DNA of 17,811 bases, from NCBI GenBank assembly GCA_023434855.1, contig JAEYSJ010000058.1, positions 1 through 17,811 on the forward strand, written 5' to 3'. The position numbers and the translations under genes are program-made. Shown piece after piece: positions 7,515 to 13,816 of this stretch (position 1 is the first letter of the stretch; the number at the start of each line of letters is the position of its first letter). Under the pieces are notes generated by a model. It was given only the letters and a program-made list of their open reading frames with translations, was not told where the DNA came from and did no database searches. Source of the DNA: Bacillota bacterium. GTDB taxonomy: Bacteria > Bacillota_C > Negativicutes > JAEYSJ01.

Positions 7515-7605
7515 TTAAATAAGTTGAATTTATGTTCTCCTAGACGTGGTCTAGGCACTTTTTTGTGAGGGGGAGGTAAATGTGTAAACCAGGTATTTGC
7601 ACTAT
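7515..7605 (+). repeat. Dispersed terminator repeat, copy 2
   Basis: It starts with TTAAATAAGTTGAATTTATG, shared almost exactly with 12726-12743. The hairpin CCTAGAC-GTG-GTCTAGG, CACTTTTTTGTGAGGGGG as in copy 1, and an AGGTATTTGC box then follow. This is the most complete copy. Confidence 0.65.
7539..7563 (+). terminator. Intrinsic terminator within repeat copy 2
   Basis: A 7-bp stem, CCTAGAC (7539-7545) with GTCTAGG (7549-7555), has a GTG loop and is followed by CACTTTTTT. It probably closes the carboxypeptidase transcript. Confidence 0.7.
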
Positions 7606-7633
7606 TCTACTGCAATAATATCATAAATAGGTA

Positions 7634-7661
7634 TTGACATTAATTAATTTTGGTATATACT
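7634..7661 (+). promoter_or_regulatory. Sigma-70/SigA-type promoter for the small DNA-binding-like gene
   Basis: A perfect -35 TTGACA (7634-7639) and a -10 TATACT (7656-7661) are separated by 16 nt. It is located about 175 nt upstream of the start codon, implying a long untranslated leader. Confidence 0.7.
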
Positions 7662-7672
7662 TAAACTAATCA

Positions 7673-7780
7673 ATGGGAATATATGGAATTGATGGAATTT
7701 TTTACTGTGAATTTTCTGCTGACTTTTTCAGATTTGTAGCAAGCGTAAGGAAAGATTTAGTCGGTTCGATAAAACCGTAA
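7673..7780 (+). CDS. Possible 35-residue leader ORF
   Basis: The frame begins MGIYGIDGIFYCEFSADFFR and ends GSIKP before TAA. It starts about 12 nt after the predicted -10 box, so the message would be nearly leaderless, with no ribosome site visible. It is probably chance, but the position inside a long leader makes an attenuation role conceivable. Confidence 0.15.
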   Translation: MGIYGIDGIFYCEFSADFFRFVASVRKDLVGSIKP

Positions 7781-7837
7781 CAGACTTAAGTATTACGAGC
7801 AGGATAAACTGCGGAGCGTAATCAGGAGGCGATGGTA

Positions 7838-8047
7838 ATGGCAGAGAAGAAGAGTAGTAAGGTGGGCCGTCCTAAAGTCAAAGAAAAAAGACAACCACGT
7901 TCCTTTAAAGCGACCGAGGAAGAATGGCAGCGAATCTCTAAACTTTTAAAACAGATTGATAGCCCGAAAGCAGTAGCAATTATTACCGCTTTAGAAAGCT
8001 ATCTTAATTCAAGTTCATTAGAAACAAGTAAAGAAAAAATGGGGTAA
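7838..8047 (+). CDS. Small basic protein, AT-hook/ribbon-helix-helix-like DNA binder
   Basis: This 69-residue protein has a strongly basic N-terminus containing GRPKVKEKRQPRSFKAT, reminiscent of an AT-hook (GRP core) next to a short beta strand. The predicted helical region EEEWQRISKLLKQ...AVAIITALESYL follows. That order resembles small ribbon-helix-helix repressors, so DNA binding is likely but not proven. I chose the ATG at 7838 because AGGAGG (7824-7829) is 8 nt upstream; the in-frame ATG at 7832 is only 2 nt from it. The gene has its own promoter and a long leader. It is convergent with an unknown gene, and no toxin partner is adjacent on the same strand. Confidence 0.75.
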   Translation: MAEKKSSKVGRPKVKEKRQPRSFKATEEEWQRISKLLKQIDSPKAVAIITALESYLNSSSLETSKEKMG

Positions 8048-8113
8048 ATCTCTCCTTGTTGATGCAGCGAGGCGGTGTTTATTGTGAGATTAGGCGTTAC
8101 CCTATGGGATTTA

Positions 8114-8377
8114 TCATATTACAGTTTTCAGCGGTATCTGGGGAAAATTATTACATATTGACTCCTGATACCTATTTTTGTTTTGATCTAGATAATCAAT
8201 AAGTTCGTTTGTTGTCCACGAATTGTTCACAACTATTTTGATTATCTCATCAACATTACAGCTATCTATCGTAACATCAATGAGGTTAATGCCATTTTCT
8301 CGTGGTTTTAAAATTACTCTGTGTTTGTTATTTTCTAACGTCCAACTGGCTAGTAACATCCATTGGGTTTTAAACAT
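8114..8377 (-). CDS. Hypothetical protein (87 aa)
   Basis: I do not recognise this protein. It has no signal peptide or membrane helix. The sequence looks like a small mixed alpha/beta cytosolic fold, with beta-like stretches (HRVILKPRENGINLIDVTID) followed by helical ones (NVDEIIKIVV, TTNELIDYLDQNKNRYQE). It is rich in Asn and Ile. The ATG at 8377 has a strong AGGAGGG ribosome site at 7-nt spacing on the minus strand, which is the main support for a real gene. It is convergent with the small DNA-binding-like gene and divergent from phoU. Confidence 0.7.
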   Translation of the reverse strand: MFKTQWMLLASWTLENNKHRVILKPRENGINLIDVTIDSCNVDEIIKIVVNNSWTTNELIDYLDQNKNRYQESICNNFPQIPLKTVI

Positions 8378-8502
8378 AACGTTCCCTCCTAATGTATTAT
8401 AAAAAGTATTTCAACATTTGATTTCTTATATCCTCCAGATATGGGATATTATACTGCAGACTTAAGTCACTTTTGTAAGAAATTTAATTTTTTATATCAA
8501 AC

Positions 8503-8530
8503 TTGGATGCTGAAAAATGCATAGTAGAAT
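8503..8530 (+). promoter_or_regulatory. Candidate phoU promoter
   Basis: -35 TTGGAT (8503-8508) and -10 TAGAAT (8525-8530) are separated by 16 nt. Predicted transcription would begin about 20 nt before the ribosome site-start unit. No clear Pho box (TTAACA-type direct repeats) was seen. Confidence 0.4.
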
Positions 8531-8558
8531 AAAGACTGTGTTGAAAGGGGTAAATTTT

Positions 8559-9260
8559 ATGAGTGTAAGAAAAGACTATGATGAAAAACTCATTAAAATT
8601 AGTGAACTAATTAGCTGGATGGGTGAACGAACTACAACTTTCATTGCTGGGGCGGTGGAGGCTCTAGGGGCATTTGATAGTACGAGTGCAAAAAATATTC
8701 GATGTTATGAAAGTGAAGTAGATATATTACACCGAAAAATTGAAGAGAAATGTATTATTCTCATAGCTACTAAGCAACCTGTGGCAAATGATTTGCGTTT
8801 CCTCATATCCAGCATTAAAATTTCCGCCGAAATGGAGCGAATTGCTGATTATGCAAACAATATTGCTAAAATAACTCAGAGAAAGCTTTCTAAATTGGAT
8901 TTAGAGCCAGTTTATCATTTAGGTGTTGCTATCAGAGAAATGGGGAGTCTAGTTATTTGTATGCTATCCGATACGGTAAAAGCCCATGAAAATAAAGATT
9001 ATGTTTTTATCAATATTGCTAAAGAACGGGACGTAGCAGTTAACAAGGCTAATAATGATCTATTCAAACAAATGATCGATACCGGTAGCAAAAATAGTAA
9101 TGTCCAGGCAACAATTTTAGAATTGTATACGGCCACGCGCTATCTTGAACGAGCTGCGGACCGAACGGTAAATATTGCAAAATGGGTATTTTATATGGAA
9201 ACCGGGTTTCAATATGCTAAGAAAACTAACCCCGACTTTATAACAGCAAGAATTGGGTAA
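8559..9260 (+). CDS. phoU: Phosphate signalling/transport regulator PhoU
   Basis: PhoU is a cytoplasmic helical-bundle protein that couples the Pst phosphate transporter to the PhoR/PhoB (PhoP) sensor system and represses the regulon when phosphate is plentiful. The 233-residue product shows two PhoU three-helix units, each with the metal-binding signature: ERIADYANNI (from Glu93) and ERAADRTVNI (from Glu197). The first unit contains the typical CIILIATKQPVANDLRFLIS. I chose the ATG at 8559 because GAAAGGGG ends 8 nt upstream; an in-frame ATG at 8517 lies before this ribosome site and would add 14 poorly conserved residues. No pst or phoR/phoB genes flank it, so this is an orphan copy that may act on a distant transporter or on another phosphate carrier such as Pit or a Na/Pi symporter. 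Confidence 0.95.
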   Translation: MSVRKDYDEKLIKISELISWMGERTTTFIAGAVEALGAFDSTSAKNIRCYESEVDILHRKIEEKCIILIATKQPVANDLRFLISSIKISAEMERIADYANNIAKITQRKLSKLDLEPVYHLGVAIREMGSLVICMLSDTVKAHENKDYVFINIAKERDVAVNKANNDLFKQMIDTGSKNSNVQATILELYTATRYLERAADRTVNIAKWVFYMETGFQYAKKTNPDFITARIG

Positions 9261-9397
9261 GGATTTCACTAAAAAAGTGATGGTTTGGCTTTCCATTTCT
9301 GTTTGTTAAAGCGGTGTGTGCTGAGAAACAATTAGTATCATTTTCTTGAGATTTTACCGGAGTATAAAATTTTTTTAAGAGCATAGATATGACGAAG

Positions 9398-9435
9398 CCG
9401 GTTGGGGTGGTTAAAAGTCACCTTGGCCGGTTTTT
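9398..9435 (+). terminator. Intrinsic terminator, wobble-rich stem
   Basis: CCGG (9398-9401) pairs with CCGG (9427-9430), TTGG pairs with TTGG through G-T wobbles, and GGTG (9406-9409) pairs with CACC (9419-9422). TTTTT follows. It lies about 140 nt after phoU. Confidence 0.6.
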
Positions 9436-9462
9436 GATGTATACTAATAATTAACTGCATTA

Positions 9463-9471
9463 TGTTATAAT
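9463..9471 (+). promoter_or_regulatory. Extended -10 promoter for paaK
   Basis: TGT directly followed by a perfect TATAAT (9466-9471) forms an extended -10 element. No good -35 is present at normal spacing, which is usual for this promoter type. Confidence 0.5.
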
Positions 9472-9588
9472 GTAAACAAAGATCTATATAGGGTGCTAGG
9501 TGCTAGTGGACTAACTATTGAAATAAGCAAGCTGACTGAGTGATTTGATTCAAGATTAATCATAAAGGATAAAGGAGCAAAATATACG

Positions 9589-10815
9589 ATGAATCAGGCG
9601 CAATTTAATCAGATTAAAAAAGTGCTTTCCAATATTACCGAGCTAAGCAAGTTTTACAAGGATAAATTTACCGGAATTGATCTTTCTGCCATTCAGAGTC
9701 CAGAGGATTTTGAAAAGATGCCGTTTACTACTAAAAGTGACTTAAGAGACGCCTATCCCTTAGGTCTGCAAGCAGTTCCAGACAGGGAAATTATCCGTAT
9801 TCATTCATCTTCCGGTACGACAGGAACTCCGGTTATCATCCCTTATACGAAACAGGATGTAACCGATTGGGCTGAAATGTTTAAACGCTGTTATGAAACA
9901 GCAGGATTAACCAATTTAGATCGTGTTCAAATCACGCCCGGGTATGGTCTATGGACTGCAGGAATAGGCTTTCAAACTGGGGCAGAACTGTTAGGGGCAA
10001 TGGTCATTCCAATGGGACCGGGGAATACGGATAAACAAATTCAAATGATGAGAGATTTAAAAAGTACGGTTTTATGTGCCACTTCTTCCTATGCACTTCT
10101 TCTGGCAGAAGAAATTACTAAACGCAAAGTAAGAGATAAAATTCATCTTAAAAAGGGAATAATTGGTTCAGAACGCTGGGGGGAAAAAATGCGACGCCGC
10201 ATAGCCAATGAGCTCGGAGTTCAACTCTATGATATCTATGGACTGACTGAGATCTATGGGCCGGGTATTGCAATGAGTTGTGATGAAGAGTGTGGCATGC
10301 ATTACTGGGATGATTATTTTTATTTTGAAATTATCGATCCCAATACCGGCAAGCAGGTTCCTGATGGTGATATCGGTGAGCTGGTTATCACAACTCTCAG
10401 AAAAGAGGGAGCTCCACTGATCCGCTATCGTACGCATGATTTAACACGGTTTATGCCAGGTGAATGTGCATGCGGTCTGAAGTATCCTAGGATTGATACG
10501 CTTATTGGACGCACCGACGATATGGTAAAGGTAAAAGGGACCAATATTTTCCCGGGGCAGATTGATGAAATGTTGCGGGAAGTGGAAGGAGCAAGCAGTG
10601 AATATCAGGTGATTATTGATCATCTAAATGGCAAAGACGTTGTGACTTTGTTTTTTGAAACCGAACATGCGGCAGATAAAGAAATAGTTATGCACAATGT
10701 TCGACAGCAATGTAAGACAAAAATCGGTATTACTGTAGTGCCAAAGGCTGTTTCAATTGGCGAGCTGCCGCGAAGTGAGAAAAAATCCACGCGGATCTTC
10801 GATAATCGGTATTAA
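9589..10815 (+). CDS. paaK: Phenylacetate-CoA ligase (PaaK-type)
   Basis: This adenylate-forming enzyme converts phenylacetate or a related aryl acid to the CoA thioester with ATP. The 408-residue product carries the phosphate loop SSSGTTGTPVIIPYT (about residues 73-87), the PaaK-type YDIYGLTEIYGPG around residue 217, and the CGxxxPRIDTLIGRTDDMVKVKGTNIFP region that ends the large domain. The C-terminal AMP-binding_C_2 domain follows and ends in ELPRSEKKSTRIFDNR, holding the second catalytic lysine. Length is slightly short of the usual 430 or so. The ATG at 9589 has AAAGGAG 11 nt upstream. It is a single gene: no ring-epoxidation paa genes and no indolepyruvate oxidoreductase genes adjoin it. 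In anaerobes such ligases often salvage aryl acids from amino-acid fermentation, which is my inference here. Confidence 0.92.
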   Translation: MNQAQFNQIKKVLSNITELSKFYKDKFTGIDLSAIQSPEDFEKMPFTTKSDLRDAYPLGLQAVPDREIIRIHSSSGTTGTPVIIPYTKQDVTDWAEMFKRCYETAGLTNLDRVQITPGYGLWTAGIGFQTGAELLGAMVIPMGPGNTDKQIQMMRDLKSTVLCATSSYALLLAEEITKRKVRDKIHLKKGIIGSERWGEKMRRRIANELGVQLYDIYGLTEIYGPGIAMSCDEECGMHYWDDYFYFEIIDPNTGKQVPDGDIGELVITTLRKEGAPLIRYRTHDLTRFMPGECACGLKYPRIDTLIGRTDDMVKVKGTNIFPGQIDEMLREVEGASSEYQVIIDHLNGKDVVTLFFETEHAADKEIVMHNVRQQCKTKIGITVVPKAVSIGELPRSEKKSTRIFDNRY

Positions 10816-10842
10816 GAGTTATATACGGCTGTTGTGGGAAGA

Positions 10843-11097
10843 TTATTTTAATGACTGAAAAAAGCATTTTAGATCTTCTTTAGTATTAGCGGATAAAACG
10901 TGCCATCTTTGTTCCTGAATAGCGCCTTCTAACGCACACAACTTACTAAGACAAACGGTATTGTCAATATTTTTTATTTTTATAAAAGCCGATTTACTTC
11001 CTAATTGTTTTAGCATTTCAGGCGTTTCAATCCCGGCATCAATGAGTAATTTTTCTAGTTTTATGCCTATATTTGGCAAATCAGATAATTTATTCAT
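10843..11097 (-). CDS. TfoX C-terminal domain protein
   Basis: This 84-residue stand-alone protein resembles the TfoX_C domain, a helix-hairpin-helix-like fold found at the end of the competence regulator TfoX/Sxy and as short independent proteins in many bacteria. Characteristic stretches are LSDLPNIGIKLEKLLIDAGI (the hairpin-helix), LGSKSAFIKIK, and CALEGAIQEQRWHVLS near the end. The N-terminal TfoX domain is absent, so a role in competence should not be assumed. The ATG at 11097 has GGAGG 7 nt upstream on the minus strand. It converges with paaK, leaving only 27 nt between stop codons without a clear terminator, and diverges from the efflux gene. Confidence 0.8.
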   Translation of the reverse strand: MNKLSDLPNIGIKLEKLLIDAGIETPEMLKQLGSKSAFIKIKNIDNTVCLSKLCALEGAIQEQRWHVLSANTKEDLKCFFQSLK

Positions 11098-11219
11098 TAC
11101 TATTCCTCCTGCATTTTATATCTTGCTTTTTTATTCACCAAATAATTCCAGATACCTGCAAATATTAACGTACGATTTACCTATTGCAGTAAGGGAATAC
11201 TACGATAAATTTATTTTTT

Positions 11220-11231
11220 CAGTAATTACTG
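11220..11231. promoter_or_regulatory. Palindrome upstream of the efflux gene, possible operator
   Basis: CAGTAATTACTG is a perfect 12-bp palindrome lying 21 nt before the transporter start. A related AGTA-N6-TACT lies nearby around 11190-11205. This suits a dimeric repressor site, but no regulator gene is adjacent. Confidence 0.3.
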
Positions 11232-11252
11232 CCGGAAACGAAGGGAAACGAA

Positions 11253-12686
11253 ATGAGATTAATGTTTAGTCATAGTATACAATCTGCTAATTTGCGTTGG
11301 TTTATTTTAGCCAACGTTTTATTGGGCACATTTATGGCTACTTTAGATAGCAGTATTATTAATGTAGCCCTGCCAACCATTTCAACGCAATTGAAGGCGG
11401 CATTATCAATAGTCCAGTGGGTGGTTGTTTCTTATTTGCTTGCTATTGTAAGTCTGCTACCGATCTTTGGACGCCTGGCTGATCTATTAGGCAGAAAGAA
11501 AGTTTACTCAGCAGGTATTCTTGTATTTACGATAGGATCGGCTCTTTGCGGACTTTCCGGCAATATCTGGATGCTTGTGGGAATGAGGGTTTTGCAAGCA
11601 GTAGGAGCTTCCATGATGATGGCTAACAATCAAGCCATTATCGTATCCAGTTTTCCTATTACGGAAAGAGGGCGGGCTTTAGGCTTACTCGGTACCTTTG
11701 TCGCCTTAGGTTCACTGTCAGGGCCGGCGTTGGGTGGCTTCTTAATAAGCTGGGTAGGCTGGCGGTCCATTTTTTATGTCAACGTCCCTATTGGAGTTAT
11801 TGGTTATCTGATGGCACAAATTGTTTTACCTGTTGATAAGGGTAAGAAAGAAGTATCCTTTGATTATATGGGAAGTTTCCTTTTTACTATTGGTTTAATA
11901 GGGATATTATTTGCTGTTAATAACGGCAACGATTTTGGCTGGATTTCACCTGTAATTCTTATATCTTTGTTTTTGGGAATTATCTTGTTGGCAGTTTTCT
12001 TCTTTATCGAATTGCGGCTTGAACATCCTTTGATCGATTTCAGTATCTACCGGAACCGTGTTTTTATGTTGGGAAACTTTGCGGCGTTCCTTAATTTTAC
12101 CGCTACTTTTGCTAATGCGATACTGATGCCTTTTTATCTGCAAAATGTCCTGCATTATCCCACCTCCGAAGTTGGGCTTATGATGGCTTTCTTACCTGTT
12201 TGCATGGCAATAGCAGCACCTATCAGTGGGTATGGCTCCGATAGATTCGGACCGATATGGTTTACTACTGTTGGCCTGCTGCTTAACACAGCGGGATTGT
12301 TATATCTATTATCGGTGACAACTCATTCAACATTCTGGCAAATTGTCCCCAGTCTTATTTTAGTGGGAGTAGGTACCGGTATGTTCCAGCCTCCTAATAA
12401 TAGCTTTGTTATGAGCTCGGTTCGGAAAGAGCAAATTGGAATAGTAAATGGTCTTAATGCCCTAATTCGCAGCCTGGGTATGATCCTGGGGACATCTTTA
12501 TCGGTGCTGCTGCTGGAAAGATTGCAAGCGAGCCTGTTATCGGGAATTGCCAACCCGACGCCATATCAGTCTGCGACCAGTTTTGTGGAAGCCTTCCACA
12601 TAGTAATGGCTACTGCTGCCGTGATCTCCGTATGTGCCGCAATTATTTCTTTTAGCAGGAAAAGTTATATTTTGGCACAAAGTTAA
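11253..12686 (+). CDS. MFS drug:H+ antiporter, DHA2 family (14 TM)
   Basis: This proton-driven multidrug efflux transporter sits in the cytoplasmic membrane. The 477-residue length and the pattern of hydrophobic segments fit the 14-helix DHA2 (EmrB/QacA-like) family. Helix 1 carries the family motif ATLDSSIINVALPTIS. Motif A is visible as GRLADLLGRKKVY in the helix 2-3 loop, and motif C as LSGPALGGFLISWVGWRSIFYVNVP at helices 5-6. The ATG at 11253 has AAGGGAAA nearby; a second in-frame ATG lies 9 nt later. No EmrA-type adaptor or outer-membrane channel gene accompanies it. It is divergent from the TfoX_C gene over a 155-nt region with a possible operator. The exported substrate cannot be read from the sequence. 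Confidence 0.92.
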   Translation: MRLMFSHSIQSANLRWFILANVLLGTFMATLDSSIINVALPTISTQLKAALSIVQWVVVSYLLAIVSLLPIFGRLADLLGRKKVYSAGILVFTIGSALCGLSGNIWMLVGMRVLQAVGASMMMANNQAIIVSSFPITERGRALGLLGTFVALGSLSGPALGGFLISWVGWRSIFYVNVPIGVIGYLMAQIVLPVDKGKKEVSFDYMGSFLFTIGLIGILFAVNNGNDFGWISPVILISLFLGIILLAVFFFIELRLEHPLIDFSIYRNRVFMLGNFAAFLNFTATFANAILMPFYLQNVLHYPTSEVGLMMAFLPVCMAIAAPISGYGSDRFGPIWFTTVGLLLNTAGLLYLLSVTTHSTFWQIVPSLILVGVGTGMFQPPNNSFVMSSVRKEQIGIVNGLNALIRSLGMILGTSLSVLLLERLQASLLSGIANPTPYQSATSFVEAFHIVMATAAVISVCAAIISFSRKSYILAQS

Positions 12687-12725
12687 CACGACGATAGCCC
12701 AAGGGGTTGCGGGTTTGGGATAAAT

Positions 12726-12955
12726 TAAATGAGTGAATTTATGTTCGCCTAGACATTGTCTGGGAGTTTGTTGCAAAAGTCATTTTGGTGCAAGCCCGTC
12801 CACAATATATCTACATTTATCTAACGATAAACCCTATATATTGTGGACATTTTGGATGATTCAAGGGTTTTGCAACAACCTCCTAGGCCTTTTTTTGTTG
12901 AGAGGTCGGTAGTAACACGCGAAAATAAAAGTTTACACGAAATTTGGGAGGTATT
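12726..12955 (+). repeat. Dispersed terminator repeat, copy 3 (interrupted)
   Basis: It starts TTAAATGAGTGAATTTATG as in copy 2, then has the hairpin GCCTAGAC-ATT-GTCTGGG. It is interrupted by the palindromic element and resumes with CTAGGCCTTTTTTTGTTGAG, GAGGTCGGTAGTAA and a GAGGTATTTTGCG box. Without 12765-12887 the two halves join into the same hairpin plus T-run seen in copies 1 and 2. Confidence 0.6.
12765..12882. mobile_element. MITE-like palindromic element inside a terminator
   Basis: Terminal inverted repeats TTGTTGCAAAA (12768-12778) and TTTTGCAACAA (12868-12878) are perfect over 11 bp. The pairing continues outward to GTCTGGGAG/CTCCTAGGC with one mismatch and wobbles. An inner 13-bp perfect inverted repeat, GTCCACAATATAT (12798-12810) with ATATATTGTGGAC (12836-12848), encloses a 25-nt loop. 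It has no coding capacity. CTGGG (12760-12764) and CTAGG (12883-12887) may be a diverged 5-bp target duplication. The parent transposon is not identified. Confidence 0.5.
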
Positions 12956-13009
12956 TTGCGAAAGAGTAAGGAATATTATGGAAAAATGAGAGGCGGGAGG
13001 GCTCGATAA

Positions 13010-13747
13010 ATGAAAATCAGATGCAAGTTGACCATATTATGCATGGTTTTTATGCTATTAATGTCCATATCAGCTATTTCATCGGTATATGCAAGCACAA
13101 GTATACCGATTTCTTACCTTGATTATCACAGTCGGTATACATTTGATATGAAAGATATCAAGGGTACGCATTATATGGTTTATATTTTTTCGGATGATGA
13201 AAAACAACTGCCGATTGGGAAAAACTCGTGGTTTAGTGAAAAAGATCAAGTTTTTAAAGGTAACTATTCCACCGCAATTGTATCGCAGCATAGTAGAGTC
13301 GCAACGACGCAGGATTGTAAATTATTTGGCTTCGGCAATAAAGATTATACGGAAGGTACTTTTAACACAAATGACACTGCTTTTAAAAACAAGGCATATG
13401 TAATTAGGTCTAAATATAGTGGGCAGCCAGATATTTTAGTAGTTGCACAACAAGTAACCGGAAGCGGTGATGCAAATATAAGAGCATTTTTCGTAGAGGA
13501 TGGTACGCTGTATTTAATATATTGGCAAAATAAATATGGTAGTATATTTAAGAGTATTAATACCAACGGATTTAAAGCTATTGAAAATTTAGACGCAATG
13601 TCGTTTAAAAGCTTTGAATGGGCACGAAGTATGGAATATACAGGTGAATTAGAAGACAAGTGGAAATTAGATTTATCGCGGCGTACTATGGTTTTTGGAG
13701 AGCAAATTCTCTTGAATAAGGCTTGGACAAAAAAATCACAACAGTAA
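13010..13747 (+). CDS. Secreted protein of unknown function (245 aa)
   Basis: I do not recognise this family. A clear signal peptide occupies the first 28 residues or so: a basic start MKIRCK, a hydrophobic core LTILCMVFMLLMSISAI, then SSVYAS with a likely cut after VYA. No lipobox cysteine and no later membrane helix are seen, so the product should be exported. The mature part alternates short beta-like stretches with polar loops (THYMVYIFSDDEKQL, KAYVIRSKYSG, ADANIRAFFVEDGTLYLIYWQ-like segments) and is rich in Lys, Asp, Tyr and Phe. The late GELEDKWKLDLSRRTMVFGE stretch contains a Trp-basic motif. GGGAGGG lies 8 nt before the ATG. The gene follows repeat copy 3 and ends at a strong bidirectional terminator shared with the convergent superoxide reductase gene. 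Confidence 0.75.
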   Translation: MKIRCKLTILCMVFMLLMSISAISSVYASTSIPISYLDYHSRYTFDMKDIKGTHYMVYIFSDDEKQLPIGKNSWFSEKDQVFKGNYSTAIVSQHSRVATTQDCKLFGFGNKDYTEGTFNTNDTAFKNKAYVIRSKYSGQPDILVVAQQVTGSGDANIRAFFVEDGTLYLIYWQNKYGSIFKSINTNGFKAIENLDAMSFKSFEWARSMEYTGELEDKWKLDLSRRTMVFGEQILLNKAWTKKSQQ

Positions 13748-13759
13748 CTTAATAAAAAA

Positions 13760-13793
13760 ACATAAGAGCAAACCAACCGGTTTGCTCTTATGT
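13760..13793. terminator. Bidirectional terminator between convergent genes
   Basis: A 15-bp perfect stem, ACATAAGAGCAAACC (13760-13774) with GGTTTGCTCTTATGT (13779-13793), has an AACC loop. A seven-A run on its left provides a U-run for the minus strand. It serves the secreted-protein gene and the superoxide reductase operon. Confidence 0.88.
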
Positions 13794-13816
13794 TTGTGCG
13801 AAGGTATTAGATCCGG

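Larger units (their letters stand above)
7368..7837. other. Intergenic region between carboxypeptidase and small DNA-binding-like gene
   Basis: It holds a GC hairpin at 7494-7514, repeat copy 2, a good promoter at 7634-7661, and a leader of about 170 nt with a 35-codon ORF (7673-7780) and a hairpin TTACG..CGTAA (7793-7821) ending 2 nt before the ribosome site. Nothing recognisable lies in 7368-7490. Confidence 0.55.
9261..9588. other. Intergenic region between phoU and paaK
   Basis: It holds a G/C hairpin with U-run (9398-9435), an extended -10 promoter (9463-9471) and a leader of about 110 nt. The leader contains a 7-bp tandem, GGTGCTA twice at 9492-9505. I see no T-box or other known riboswitch motif. 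Nothing recognisable lies in 9261-9390. Confidence 0.5.
12687..13009. other. Intergenic region with interrupted repeat and nested palindrome
   Basis: It consists mainly of repeat copy 3 split by a palindromic element. A short G-rich tail of about 100 nt then carries the ribosome site GGGAGGG (ending 8 nt before the ATG at 13010). No clear promoter hexamers were identified. Confidence 0.6.

Noticed and set aside
7376..7558. Minus-strand frames at 7376-7558 and 12537-12776 that share the peptide LGEHKF
   Set aside because: The shared peptide comes from the intergenic repeat itself (the GAATTTATGTTC segment) being read backwards, not from homologous genes.
7838..8377. Toxin-antitoxin module formed by the small basic protein and the 87-residue unknown
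   Set aside because: The two genes are convergent, not an operon, and the unknown protein shows no toxin-family signature.
9390..9453. Short plus-strand frame MTKPVGVVKSHLGRFLMYTNN overlapping the terminator
   Set aside because: It is read entirely through the terminator stem and U-run and has no ribosome site.
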